Of a stretch of 64,000 nt of DNA, positions 22,850 to 34,195 are shown in pieces. The number at the start of each line of letters is the position of its first letter. The first letter of the stretch is position 1. Below the pieces are notes generated by a model. That model was not told the origin of the DNA, did not search any database, and was given only the letters and a program-made list of their open reading frames with translations. The position numbers were made by a program, and so were the translations under genes. The stretch spans positions 58,388,001 through 58,452,000 of the forward strand of contig CM070907.1 of the NCBI GenBank assembly GCA_036417435.1, given 5' to 3'. The stretch comes from Inia geoffrensis. Lineage: Eukaryota; Chordata; Mammalia; Artiodactyla; Iniidae.

Positions 22850-22925
22850 TTAGCACTTTACTGTACACCTGAAGCTAACACAGCATTGTTAATCAATATT
22901 TCAAGAAAAGTAAAAAAAATAATAA
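22690..22925 (+). mobile_element. 5'-truncated L1, 3'UTR only
   Basis: 'ataaaataggtaaccaacaa', 'ggacctactatatagcacac', 'aatatcttgtgataacctat' and 'tgtacacctgaagctaacac' are the L1 3'UTR in order, ending in an A-rich tail. A (TA)n has grown inside it. Confidence 0.85.
22813..22848. repeat. (TA)n microsatellite
   Basis: About 18 perfect TA units inside the L1 3'UTR, where the normal element reads a short 'tatatgtatata'. Confidence 0.95.
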
Positions 22926-23405
22926 GTGTGTGGGAAATCAAGGAAGTTTTGTTTATTTGTCTGTTTGTGTTGTGTTTTTAGCCGCCTCGTTGGGGCAGCC
23001 CCTGAGCCCAAATCACAATGGGGATGTTCTCCAAACTACAGTAAGTGTGATAAAAGTCCAATTTCAATTTTATGTAAATTTCAAAAGTTACAAATATTTA
23101 TGCGGTAGCAAACTCATATATTTTAATAAAAGACAGCAATACTGTACAATTTTCTATATTTTGTGGGCACAAAAACTTTTATAATGACTTATACAAAATA
23201 AGCTTCCAGGAAAGCAGCAGGGACTCTTTTGTCAGCTCCTAAAGTTTTGGAGGGATTCCAAGTACAACTTAGTCATTTTTAGAGACTTGAAACTAAATTT
23301 AAATAGTGGAGATGATAACACCTTCTTTGAGGATTATTTTTAAAATTAGAGGGTATGTGTAGAAATCGACCAAATGATAGCACTCAATAATAATTAGTAA
23401 TAATT
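22926..23405. other. Unique non-coding sequence
   Basis: Short overlapping open frames at 22926-23184 show no family and no splice context; not called as genes. Confidence 0.45.
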
Positions 23406-23407
23406 TA

Positions 23408-23525
23408 ATAATTTTTTTTAATTTAATAAATATTTATTGAGGGCCTTATATGTGTTGGGTGGGCACTATGCTAGGCACTTGAATATACATAAGAGAAAAA
23501 TAATCTAACAAATAAAACAAACTAA
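23408..23525 (-). repeat. L2 LINE 3' end, reversed
   Basis: 'taataaatatttattgaggg', 'gggcactatgctaggcactt' and 'aataaaacaaac' match the reversed L2 3' terminus. A (TA)n follows at about 23543-23570. Confidence 0.55.
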
Positions 23526-23694
23526 AACAGAATTTATCTATTATATATAAATATATATATATATATATTTTTTTTCCTCTTAAATCTTCCAGCAGACGTG
23601 CTGATTTGAATATTGGTATAATGTTCTAGTTATCGTAAAGTATACATTAACAAGGTAGAACTTGCTTTTCACTAACCACATATTTTGGGCTGAT

Positions 23695-23872
23695 AAATCT
23701 TTATTGTCAGGGCTGCCCTGTGCATTGCAGCATGTTTGGTGGCATCCCTAGCTTCTGTTCCCTACATGCCAATGGCACCACCAGCCATGTCATGACAATC
23801 AAAAGATGTCACCAGACATTGCCAAATTTCCTTAAAGGGCAAAATTACCTACAGTTGAGGGTCACTGGGTTA
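23695..23872 (-). mobile_element. MER5A-like DNA transposon remnant (hAT-Charlie)
   Basis: 'gggctgccctgtgcattgca', 'gcatgtttggtggcatccct', 'tgtcaccagacattgccaaa' and 'acagttgagggtcactggg' match nearly the whole reversed MER5A consensus. A non-autonomous fossil without coding sequence. Confidence 0.8.
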
Positions 23873-23896
23873 GAAGAAATAGCAGAATTAAAAGAG

Positions 23897-24735
23897 CACT
23901 GGGTCATATGGTATTTCTATTTTTAGTTTTTTAAGGAACCGCTATACTGTTCTCCATAGTGGCTGTATCAATGTACATTCCCACCAACAGTTCAGGAGGG
24001 TTCCCTTTTCTCCACACCCTCTCCAGGATTTGTTTGTAGATTTTTTGATGATAGCCATTCTGACCGGTGTGAGGTGAAACCAATGGTTTTGATTTGCATT
24101 TCTCTAATGATTAGTGATGTTGAGCATCTTTTCAACATGTACCCCAAAGTTCATTGCAGCACTACTTACAACAGCCAGGACATGGAAGTAACCTAAATGT
24201 CCACTGACAGATGAATGGATAAAGAAGATGTGGTACATATACACAATGGAATATATCCTCAGCCATAAAAAGAAATGAAATTGAGTTATTTGTAGTGATG
24301 TGGATGGACCTAGAGTCTGTCATACAGAGTGAAGTCAGAAAGAAAAAAACAAATACCATATATTAACGCATATATATGGAATCTAGAAAAATGTTACTGA
24401 CGGACCTATTGGCAGGGCAGGAATAGAGACTCAGAGGTAGAGAACGGACTTGTGGATATGGGAGGGAAGGGGAGGCTGGGACGAAATGAGAGAGTAGCAT
24501 TGACATATATACACTACCATGTGTAAAAGAGATAGCTAGTGGGAAGCTGCTGTATAGAACAGGAAGATCAGCTCAGTGTTTTGTGATGACCTAGATGGGT
24601 GGGATGGGGAGGGTGGGAGGGAGGCTCAAGAGGGAGGGGTTATATGTATAGGTACAGCTGATTCACTTTGTTGTACAGCAGAAACTAACACTACATTGTA
24701 AAGCAATTATACTCCAATAAAGGTGTTAAAAAAAA
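23897..24735 (+). mobile_element. L1 with 5' inversion (twin-primed insertion)
   Basis: 23897-24136 is reversed L1 (ORF2 C-terminal region, equivalent to L1-A about 18365 back to 18125). From 24137 the text switches to the + strand and runs from the equivalent of L1-A about 18424 through the 3'UTR ('caataaaggtgtt', A-tail with AATAATAA). About 60 bp are missing at the switch. Head-to-head structure with one truncated insertion is the hallmark of twin priming. No clean target-site duplication found. Confidence 0.85.
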
Positions 24736-24739
24736 TAAT

Positions 24740-25325
24740 AAAGCAGTGGACTGGGAGAAAAAAGACCTAGGATTGAAATCTGGCTTTTTCCACTGACTAT
24801 TTTCTGCATTTATTTAACCAGGAACAGAATTTAGAGAATGATGCATATAGTTACAGAGCTCTTCTAACGGGATTTATAAGAAATTTTAGATAATTCCCTG
24901 TGTTTATAAAGCAAGACCTGATCTTTCAGGCACCAGAGAAAAAAATGAAAATCCTAGTTCCCAGAATTAACATCTACATAGCTCACAGTTGAGTAAAATA
25001 AATACTAGACATCTTATGCTATTGGTAAGCTCACTAACTCTCTGTGTCCTTCTCTAAAGCCCAGTTTCCTTACCTGTAAAAGGAGGGGTGACTCCTTACT
25101 TCTCAAGTTTGTGTTGAATATCCAGTTAAGGATTTCCACTAGTCCATATATTGACTTTGTCATCCTTTAATATACAGTATTATAATGAGTTGTTTGTTCA
25201 CAAGTTTCTAGCACAGTATCTAATATATAGTAACAAATGATAAACAATTGTCATGTGAATGACTTATTTGGTGAATCTATGTTGTCCGATGTATTGGTTA
25301 ATTTTCCTTCCTTTTCTTTCTTTCT
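24740..25325. other. Unique non-coding sequence
   Basis: A weak MIR-like patch ('gcccagtttccttacctgta') at 25030-25110 only. Confidence 0.45.
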
Positions 25326-25341
25326 TCCCCCCTTCCTTTTC

Positions 25342-25554
25342 TTTTCTTTCTTTTTTTTTTTTTCAGTACGCAGGCCTCTCACTGTTACGGCCTCTCCCTT
25401 TGCAGAGCACAGGCTCCGGACGCGCAGGCTCAGCGGCCATGGCTCACGGGCCCAGCTGCTCCGCGGCATGTGGGATCTTCCCGGACCGGGGCACGAACCC
25501 GTGTTCCCTGCATCGGCAGGTGGACGCTCAACCACTGTACCAGGGGAAGCCCCT
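25342..25554 (-). mobile_element. CHR-family SINE, short form
   Basis: Reversed copy, poly(T) then 'cgcaggcctctcactgttac' to 'ccaggggaagccc'. Flanked by the direct repeat cccttccttttc at 25330-25341 and 25555-25566. Inserted in a C/T-rich stretch. Confidence 0.95.
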
Positions 25555-25566
25555 CCCTTCCTTTTC

Positions 25567-26175
25567 ATTGCTTTCCTTTTCTTTTCTCTCCTCTAAAAAA
25601 ATTTATACCACCAATATAACCAGAAGCCACAATTTTAGACAGGTTATGTAAGCAGCCATAATTTCTTATCTTTTTAGGGCCATCCACACTAAACAAAGTT
25701 CTTCCTACAGGTGCTCACCAATTAATCGAATTCATATAACAGAACACAGGAACTTTTATCTGAACATTAGGAAGTTTATTTCAAGTGAAAATATCTTTAT
25801 AAAAATTCAAGGGATGTATGCTGCTTAAATTTTTAATCAAGTGCAAGTGAGTGATATAAATTCTTTTGCAATGACCAATTTGGCCCAGGAAATCAAGGAA
25901 TCTCCCTCTGGCCTCTCTCTGAGGAAAAAAAAATACCCCCTTTCAACATTCTTGGCCAATGGTCATTTAATTTCCATTATTAACCATCCTTATGTCACGT
26001 TAAAGAAAAGTCTAAGGTCCATGAGTGGAGCAGCAGGGATATCCCAAGACCAAACCTGGCCTCCTCACTCTTGTCTCAACTTGTAATAATATAAAAATTT
26101 AGAAAGATCAAGGCTTCTAAATAAGAGGAGCTCAACATAGACACAGGATCAGGGGAGAGCTTGGAACTGAGAATC
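25567..26175. other. Unique non-coding sequence
   Basis: The 81-codon frame at 25841-26086 has no recognisable family and is not called. Confidence 0.45.
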
Positions 26176-26179
26176 AGAA

Positions 26180-26335
26180 GAACTTGTTGGAAACCCAACA
26201 CTGCTACTTGCTAGCTATGGAATTCTGAACAGACAGAGCAGCTCTCTGAATCTCACTTTCCTCCTCTGTAAAATGGACATGATAATATATATGTTGCTTA
26301 TGTGGGACAAAGCTAATGTAAATAAAAATCAAAGT
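26180..26335 (+). repeat. MIR SINE
   Basis: 'aacactgctacttgctagct', 'tgaatctcactttcctcctc', 'tgtaaaatggacatgataat' follow MIR order. Confidence 0.6.
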
Positions 26336-26770
26336 GACCAGAAAATTGGGAGAAGAAATTCCATCACAGAAAACAAATGAATCAAGAGTTAACATTTGGA
26401 AGTATTTTGACTTGAGGTGGTTTATTTGGTCTGTTGGCTTGATTTTTTTTGAGAATTTTTCCTTCAGGATAGAAAGAAAAACTTTAAGATTGACTCAATT
26501 CCTATACTTCTATTTAATGAGAGAGAAGGAGAGAAGGGAGAACAGGAGAGGAGAGATCCCAGGCTGATATCAAGTCTCGTGGCTTAGCAAACAGCCTAGG
26601 GAAGGAAGAGTTTCTCCCGGCAGAAAAGAAAAAAAAAAGTTTCCTAAAAATAATTTTGCCTATCTTTAAATAATTACAACCCTAGAGAAATAAAAGCATT
26701 AAGATATATATACAGCCATACACAAACCTACAGGGTATGAGTCTTCTCTAACTCCATCCATCTTGGTTAT
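26336..26770. other. Unique non-coding sequence
   Basis: A purine-rich patch at 26517-26560; nothing else. Confidence 0.45.
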
Positions 26771-26771
26771 G

Positions 26772-26889
26772 CCTGGTTAATTACAAACTTCTGGTTTGCA
26801 TGCCTCCTTAATTACATGCCTGGTTAATTAGGAACTTTCCTAGACTAGAAAAACCTGGTTAATTACAAACTTTCCTATCCTAGAAAAAA
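26772..26889. repeat. ~35-bp tandem repeat
   Basis: Two adjoining units, 26819-26853 and 26854-26889, both beginning 'cctggttaatta' and ending '...tagaaaaa'. A third partial unit lies at 26772-26790 ('cctggttaattacaaactt'), separated by diverged text containing 'ccttaattacatg'. Confidence 0.8.
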
Positions 26890-27140
26890 CACTGCGAAGT
26901 GAACACAGGTAGAGGTGTGGGAAATTAATTTTCATTATTTTCTTTTAGAGAATAGAATATTTGTTGAAGAGGGTCTCTGTCTTTCAAATACCTACAGCAA
27001 AGTGAAGAGGTTGGTGGTTTTCTGTTACAAAATCAAATAAATGAATCATTTACAAGATAGTGTGCTCTATGGAAATAGAAATGTCTAGTCTCAGCTCTAC
27101 CATCAAAAAAGCAAGTGACTAGAGAAAACGTTTAGCCCTC

Positions 27141-27815
27141 TGTAATGGGTTTAATAGTGTCCCCCAAACTTCACATACACACAGAACCTCAGGATGTGAT
27201 CTCATTTGGAAATAAGGTCTTTGCTGATGTACTTAGTTAAGGATCTTGAGATGAAGTCATCCTGAATTCAGGGTGGACCATACATCCAATTACCAGTATT
27301 CTTATAAGAAGAGGAGGGGACATGGAGAGACCCTGAGAGAAGAAGGCCATATAAACACAGAGGCAGAAACTGGAGTTTTGCACATAGAAGTCAAGGAATA
27401 CCAAAGACTGCTGGTAACCACCAGAAATTAAGAAAGAGGTATGGGGCTTCCCTGGTGGTGCAGTGGTTGAGAGTCCACCTGCCAATGCAGGGGACATGGG
27501 TTCGTGCCCTGGTCTGGGAAGATCCCACATGCCACGGAGAGGCTGGGCCCGTGAGCCATGGCCGCTGAGCCTGCGCGTCCGGAGCCTGTGCTCCACAACA
27601 GGAGAGGCCACAACAGTGAGGCCCGTGTACTGCAAAAAAAAAAAAAAAGAAAGAGGTATGGGACAGTTTCTCTTTTAGAGCCACCAGAAGAAAAGAACCT
27701 TGTTGACATCTTGATTTCAGGCTTCTGATTTCCTGAACTGTGAGAAAATAAATATCTGTTGTTTTCAGCAATGGAATTTGTTATTTTGTTACAGAAGCCC
27801 TAGAGGAAACATACA
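27141..27815 (+). mobile_element. MLT1-type LTR (ERVL-MaLR), solo, split by a SINE
   Basis: Starts 'tgtaatgggtttaatagtgt', then 'ctcatttggaaataaggtct', 'cttataagaagaggagggga', 'aggaataccaaagactgctg', 'aactgtgagaaaataaat' (poly(A) signal at 27747-27752), ending 'ccctagaggaaacataca'. No internal proviral sequence adjoins it. A young SINE occupies 27446-27647. Confidence 0.9.
27446..27647 (+). mobile_element. CHR-family SINE, short form, inside the MLT1 LTR
   Basis: Perfect 15-bp target-site duplication agaaagaggtatggg at 27431-27445 and 27648-27662. Confidence 0.97.
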
Positions 27816-28004
27816 CCTTCCCTGTGCTTTTATTATTTCATTTCTGTATGCTATGATAGAGCTAGACATGTATCTTAGATGCCTAACTACGCTGTATTTG
27901 GGTTGGGATAACAATGGTTAAAAAGATAGACACATATGCATTTGGAATTGAGCCATGCATTTAGAAACTAAAAACAGCCTGAAAATTGTTATGCCAGTGG
28001 CCAA

Positions 28005-28270
28005 TACAAGGTGTTATGGGGAAATACGGCAACCTGGGAGGTGGATGGACGTGGGGTCCTGGGGCAGACAAGGAAAGCCTCCAAAGACAGAAAACTAGAC
28101 TGAGTTCTGGGAAAGTGGAGAAAGAATCAGCCTGGTGAAAAAGGCTATGTGAAAAGAGGACTTTATGCAGTTTAATATTTCAGAAGAGTTAAATGGTAGG
28201 AATGAGAACATGGGGAGACGACACTAGAACTGTAGGCAGAGTCAGGTCATGAGTGAAATACTGAAGTGTC
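28005..28270 (-). repeat. Possible L2 fragment, reversed
   Basis: 'ggacagaca aggaaagcctc'-like text at 28065-28084 and 'gacactagaactgtaggcag' resemble the reversed L2 interior. Weak. Confidence 0.35.
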
Positions 28271-28815
28271 TAAAGCTTTTCCTGAAAGAGTGTGCTTCAG
28301 TTTCCTCATCTGTCAAATGTGCTGATTGGACAAAGTCATAATTTTGCTTTCAGCTCTGGGCTTCTGAGAATCTAGGAATGTTAAAGTCCTTGCAAGTTGC
28401 CTCTGACACCTGGATAATTAAGATCTATCTGTTCTGTTGATCAGCAATAATCATCAAGTAAGTTAGTGATATTGAAAAGTATATATAGTTAAGCGGTTGC
28501 TCAACCAAATTTAAAATGCGTTGCTGGGAAGTTCTGTACCAAAAATATTAGTTTAAGAAAACCAAGATCTGTGTTCTATCCCTATACGTAAGTTTATCCT
28601 TACACTAAGTTTATGTCTTAGTGAAAGTTACTTGTGATAATGGATCATCCAACTAAGAAGCAGGTTTTCTTTCTGTTTATGGATGTATATCAGGCTTCAA
28701 TCACTTTCTGACAGGATCGCATGAGAGTAGTGACCATATGATCAATTTGAAGTGAGAGATTTAAAAGATCATTAAGGAAACTGAAGTGACATCTAACCCT
28801 GCTCCCCCAGCTCCC
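28271..28815. other. Unique non-coding sequence
   Basis: A short MIR-like patch 'gtttcctcatctgtcaaatg' at about 28300-28320 only. Confidence 0.45.

Positions 28816-28816
<1 letters not shown>

Positions 28817-28865
<49 letters not shown>
28817..28865. repeat. (AC)n microsatellite
   Basis: About 24 uninterrupted AC units; likely length-polymorphic. Confidence 0.97.
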
Positions 28866-28866
<1 letters not shown>

Positions 28867-28964
28867 TATGTGAGAGAAATGCCTTCAACTGGTCATTTTG
28901 GACTGTTTTCATCAAGTTCAAATTCTGTTATTGTAAAGGAAGATATTACAAATCTTGTTGTAGT

Positions 28965-29150
28965 GCAGACGAGTCTTTGGAACTGAAAAACCTGAGTCTG
29001 ATCCATGCTATGCCATTTAGGAGTATGTCTCCTTGGAAAAAGTACTTAATGTCTCTGAACATCAGTTTCTCAGCTACAAAATGGGAATAATACATACATT
29101 AAACAGCGAGAATGATTTGTAAAATTACATATCTCATCCATCTACTATAG
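28965..29150 (+). repeat. MIR SINE
   Basis: 'gagtctttggaactgaaaaa', 'cctgagtctgatccatgcta', 'gtctctgaacatcagtttct' and 'acaaaatgggaataatacat' in MIR order. Confidence 0.7.
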
Positions 29151-29154
29151 TATT

Positions 29155-29605
29155 ATTTAATACATTTAAATATTTAATAAATGGTACCTTTTAATTAGAC
29201 TCATCAGTTAGATTTTAATGGAAAATCTAATGGAATTTTTTTAAAAATTCCTGGATCTTGGGTAACTTTTAATAAAGTATATTAAAGAAAATGTCTTATG
29301 GTCCTGAGTACACTCTTAGACCACTTCACACACTGAAATGATTCAATTTATGCTAGATTCTATGGAAACTTGTACAAAATTATTTATAATTCATTTCTAC
29401 AAAGTAGTGTATGCGGGTCATGCTGATTTTTTTCCAGTAATTTGGAGCCATAGAAAACATCAGACCTACTAATACTAATGTAACCAATTGCAACTAATAT
29501 AGTACATTTTCATCTGAAAAGGTCTAACCTTCCAAGACTTAGAATAATTCATGAACATTTCATATCAGTATTCATTTATGTGGCAGTGAGGACTGTTTTG
29601 AATGG
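29155..29605. other. Unique AT-rich non-coding sequence
   Basis: Nothing recognisable. Confidence 0.45.
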
Positions 29606-29611
29606 CATGTG

Positions 29612-29790
29612 AAAGTGTAGTGCAGAAGACTGGTCTTTGATAGAATTGGTTCCCATTCTAACTCTGCCACAATGTATTGGAAGAGTAAGTTAATCTCTTT
29701 GGTAATGTGAGGGTAACAAAGATCACTTCATATGAGCATCAAATGAGATACACGTGACAACACCAAGTAAATGCCTTAGACAAAGGAAGT
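29612..29790 (+). repeat. MIR SINE
   Basis: 'gtgcagaagactggtctttg', 'cattctaactctgccacaat', 'agcatcaaatgagatacacg' fit MIR. Confidence 0.55.
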
Positions 29791-29794
29791 AACA

Positions 29795-30540
29795 GAGAGT
29801 GACCATTGTTTTAAATAGTACATGCACCATATACAAGCCACTTTCAATCTTTTTGTGGACATAGGCTGTGTAATGTAGGTAAAGGAAATAATACATTTGG
29901 ACACCACATCACTGACCTTTTTACACAGTCAAAATGCCCAGAACAATTGCTTATTCTTGGCTTCCACATTTCTATGTGTAAACCTGGACAGTTTGTTCCA
30001 ATATTATGCTCTTTACAGAGTAGAGGACTCTGTTGGTGGTAAACCCTAAACACAATACAACACAGCTTACGTTATTTCTAGATCTAAAAATATCTTATGA
30101 CTCCTCAAATCAACTAGTCAAACAGAATGTGCAATCTATAGTGACATGTTATTATCTATATCCTGAGTTTCAGAACATTCTTTTTTCTTCTCTTGACAAA
30201 GCAGCACTCTATTTATTTTTGCCACTCATCCACTATTTATCTGAGTTTTATAAATTCCACACAAAGCTAAATGCCAGGCATCTAACACACAGCAAGAATG
30301 TCTATCAGTATTAAACACAAACACACACAGATACATACATCTTACCATGTCCTTGAAAAACTGACATAGTAGCATTGCTTATCTGAGAAAAAAAACCTAT
30401 GGCACTTTGTATAACTTATGTGTAATGGATAGGATTATATAAAATGCATGTGGCTTTTTTTTCATTCCTCATACATTATAAAGAAATGGCATTATTTCAG
30501 CTGCCCAAGGATTTTGCCTTAGTCCCACTCAGCCTTGTCC
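29795..30540. other. Unique non-coding sequence
   Basis: A short CA-rich patch at 30313-30335; no gene. Confidence 0.45.
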
Positions 30541-30557
30541 TTAAAAATTGAGAAGCC

Positions 30558-30770
30558 GGGCTTCCCTGGTGGCGCAGTGGTTGAGAGTCCGCCTGCCAAT
30601 GCAGGGGACACGGGCTCGTGCCCCGGTCCGGGAGGGTCCCACATGCCGCAGAGCAGCTGGGCCCGTGAGCCATGCCCGCTGAGCCTGCGCGTCCGGAGCC
30701 TGTGCTCCGCAACGGGAGAGGCCACAACAGTGAGAGGCCCGCTTACCACAAAAAAAAAAAAAAAAAAAAA
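30558..30770 (+). mobile_element. CHR-family SINE, short form
   Basis: Flanked by the 14-bp duplication aaaattgagaagcc (30544-30557 and 30771-30784). Body close to the other short copies; A-tail longer than 20 nt, so a relatively recent insertion. Confidence 0.97.
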
Positions 30771-30784
30771 AAAATTGAGAAGCC

Positions 30785-31138
30785 ATAGATAAAATGTAAT
30801 CTCTTCAGACATAGGAGTCCAAATTCTAGACCCCCAAATATTCACTTGTTAGTTCAGTACAGGTGCACTGTAACAATGAATGATACCCTCTCTCATCTCA
30901 TTATTGTTCCTATGGCACTAAGTACCAATTAGTCAGAGAAAATCTCCTTCATCTCTGATGCACTCTGGGTATGTTCTATGAACTCTGATCTCAGATCCTT
31001 ATCCTGGAAAATGACTATCATAATACTTTGAATGTTATTATCATGACAGTGACATTGGATAAGTGAATTTTGAAGCTCCTAGTACACAACCTTTCACTCT
31101 TTCCCTTGAGCTTTTCTGGAACAATCCTAAACTGAACT
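30785..31138. other. Unique non-coding sequence
   Basis: Nothing recognisable. Confidence 0.45.
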
Positions 31139-31139
31139 G

Positions 31140-31365
31140 TGGCAGTTACTAGCAGAGTGGAAGGTGCTGGGCCTAGGACCAGGGAGACCTAGGTAAACTT
31201 TTTTTTCCCTTATCATTTAATGCTTGTCAGACATGGACAAGTCATTTAATCTCTCTGAATTGTAGTTTACTCATTATAAGAATGAAAAAGAAACAATATC
31301 TGGTATAACTACCTCAGGGGCTTATTGAATCTGAATTAGAAAATAGATATTGAAATGATTTGTTA
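31140..31365 (+). repeat. MIR SINE
   Basis: 'gcctaggaccagggagacct', 'gacaagtcatttaatctctc' and 'ctgaattgtagtttactcat' fit MIR, with a T-run insertion in the middle. Confidence 0.55.
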
Positions 31366-31534
31366 ACTATGGAAAAGTATTCAAAGAAAATAGCTGGGCC
31401 GTTTATTTGGAGGGCTTTCCAGGCTGTTAAATGAGAAGAAGCAAGATGTGGGGAAGTATGTAAAAGGTAATCACGTTTTAAACAAATGATGACAAAATCA
31501 TATGTGTGTAGATATGTTTTCTGTGTGTGGGTAT

Positions 31535-31537
<3 letters not shown>

Positions 31538-31601
<64 letters not shown>
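31538..31601. repeat. (GA)n microsatellite
   Basis: About 30 GA units with one AAAG interruption. A homopurine strand long enough to form triplex (H-DNA) structures. Confidence 0.95.
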
Positions 31602-31603
<2 letters not shown>

Positions 31604-33645
31604 GAGATTTGTGTGATTACAACAGCATGGATAAATATTATCACATTACATGGGCTTACATGGGCTACTTAGTATTGGGGTGGTGAAGGAAGAAGAATGT
31701 TGGCAGTGGATCAGCAAACAAACCAATAAACTGACAAAAATGTTTTAAGAAAATAAAGAAAAATAAAGATGTATATCCAAAATAAATATATGTGTATGAT
31801 AGCATCTATGTAAATTTACAGTGTATAAATATTTGTGTGCATGTTGTAGACATACAGTGAACTACATAAGGATGATCACCAAAACATTAATGGTAAACAT
31901 CTCAGAGTAAAGCACAGTGTTTCTTTTTTCCTAAACATGTTCTGTATTGTTTTATTTTTGCTAAATGAGCACATATTATTTATAAAATCTAAAATACACA
32001 CATATTTTTATTGTAAAAAACAAAACAAAATCACTAACTAAATCCAGTGGAATGTTATCCATCACTCCAGGTATTTCTGATCTATGTGCAGTCATTTCCT
32101 ATCCTTTTCTTATTGCAGACATTACTAGTTGATCTCAGCACTCTTATTTATCAAGGTTGGACACAGCCTCATGATTCTTCACACAGTGCAACAGAAGGCT
32201 TTTCTAAATGATGAAAGGTGATCACACTGGATGAAATCAATTTGCCATCAAGGCTTAACTTCATTTCCTTGAAGGTATTGCCCTGGATTTTTACCTCTAC
32301 ATCTGTATTGCATTAGCAAAATTTTACCCAAATGTTTACAAAATAAATGAATATTATATTAAGATTATAATGTGAACAATGTTTTCATAAGATTACAAAA
32401 TAGTGATATTAGGGAATAATTAAATAAAAAATTAATTGTTCACATATGCCAATGATTCTGTCAGTGAAATAAGACAGTAAAAGGATATTTTAGGCTTCTA
32501 AAGTAGAGAGAAAGATCGGACATGGACACATATCTCAAACTTGTGTGGCCATGATATCATTACCACAAAAGAAACAATGGGATATGTACTTATTGGCAAA
32601 AATAGATTATGACCTCAGCAAGACAATTTAAAAACAGATTTACAGCCTGCCTTTGCCCTTTAAATTTATGATGGTTTTCTTGAAATAAATTTACCTCAGA
32701 CTCATCTTCCTCACCTATGAAATGGAGCTAGAGAAATTGCTTACCTCCTTTCAAAGACTGAACACACATGGAAGTGCTCTGCTAACAACTAAGAAGGATA
32801 CAAACATGAATAATTGTGATATTAGAGGAATATTACAGCATATTATTTATATGAGAAAATGATATGCTAGTCATGAGAAAAGTTAATAAAGCAATAGGTT
32901 ATGTTTTGGAGAAAAAAATAATTTCTGTATCGATAAACTATTTACTTTTGTTATTTTAGGTTAAGAATCCCCTAATTCTTTAAGATCATACTTGATTATG
33001 GATGATGGCAATTGCCTCTTGTCACTGCAATGAATGATTGTTCTATTGAATTGTGTGTTATGGGGGTGGGGGGAGAATTTGAAAGTTTTAAATTATTGTT
33101 TTATCACAATCCTTTTGAGGAAAAATTTCAACCTTTTGGAGTCTTCTATTACTATTTGTAACATGGAAAAACATTCAGAGACATGGCATAAAATGATTAA
33201 TAATGAAATCGGTTTAGGTATTTTTATAAATAGACTAATTTCATGATAGCTCCTTAGATTCCTTTCCATCAGGAAACACTGTCTGGTAGCCACTGTCTAC
33301 AAACCTTTGGTAAGTACTGCAGGGAATACTGTGGGAGGGACAAGATGCTAAAAGAGGTTGAATCTGACGTAGTCTGTAAATATCTCTATAAAGATAAAAT
33401 CCATTGTGGGAGCTTAGATTTTAATTGTGTGACATCTATTCACTAAGTGGTTACCTTTCACTAAGAATTGTGCTACACACTTAAAATACATCCCCCAACT
33501 CATAAGTAAGACAGAGAGAATTGGGAGAAAATAAATGAAGTGCTATTAGGACTGCACAAAATGTTATTATAGAAGAAATCACAAGGTCTATGGGAGTACA
33601 GAGGAAACCCTTCTCCTCCCAACACACACACATACACACCATCCC
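31602..33645. other. Unique AT-rich non-coding sequence
   Basis: Two kilobases without a recognisable repeat or exon. The 66-70 codon frames near 33034-33293 overlap on opposite strands and have no family. Confidence 0.5.
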
Positions 33646-33649
33646 TATC

Positions 33650-33770
33650 TGTCCATACAGGAAAGGCTTTTTTGAAGAAGGTGATCCTTGAGCCGTGTCT
33701 TAAAGAAGGAGAAGGCAACTAAATCACAGGGACAAGGAAATGAAGAATGAAGAGGTCATTCAAAGGAAAG
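33650..33770 (-). repeat. Possible L2 fragment, reversed
   Basis: 'aaggtgatccttgagccgtg' and 'tcttaaagaaggagaaggca' resemble the reversed L2 interior ('gatgtttgagctgagtcttgaa'). Confidence 0.4.
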
Positions 33771-33774
33771 ACAG

Positions 33775-34180
33775 ACATTTATTACGGCAAATTTTGATGG
33801 CTCACTGCTCTACTAACTCCTTTTGAATACAATAGCTTTTGTAAATGATGATCATTACGAATATAATATACATCTTTTATTATTTTGTCCCCCTATTCCT
33901 TTATTTTTCTTTTCTTAATGAATGACTCGACAGAGGCTCAAAAGCACTAAATGGTGCTGTCAGGATTGGAGCTCTATTCCATTTAAATCTCTCTTCTATT
34001 TTTCTAAAAATTAATGTTCCTTTTCCGACTCTGCTACTTTCTTCTTCTTCCAGACATGTAATAAGAAACAAGTATAAAAATCTTAATTTTTTTCTAGCAC
34101 TAAGCATGGAATTGTAATTTCCCATACTTATTTCCCTGTTTCTAGTTTAAGAACCAAGGAAAACACTTATATAAGAATTA
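33775..34180. other. Unique non-coding sequence
   Basis: Possible MIR trace at 33920-34000 ('cagaggctcaaaagcac'); otherwise nothing. Confidence 0.4.
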
Positions 34181-34195
34181 ATCATGGGATCTGAG

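Noticed and set aside
25237..25651. 119- and 130-codon frames at 25.2-25.6 kb
   Set aside because: Made of a C/T-rich stretch plus a reversed SINE; no gene family.
28817..28865. Regularly repeated DNA considered as a CRISPR-like or satellite array
   Set aside because: Plain (AC)n microsatellite in a mammalian genome; no repeat-spacer structure anywhere in the window.
30513..30845. Frames of 76-108 codons at 30.5-30.8 kb
   Set aside because: Both strands of one SINE copy and its A-tail.
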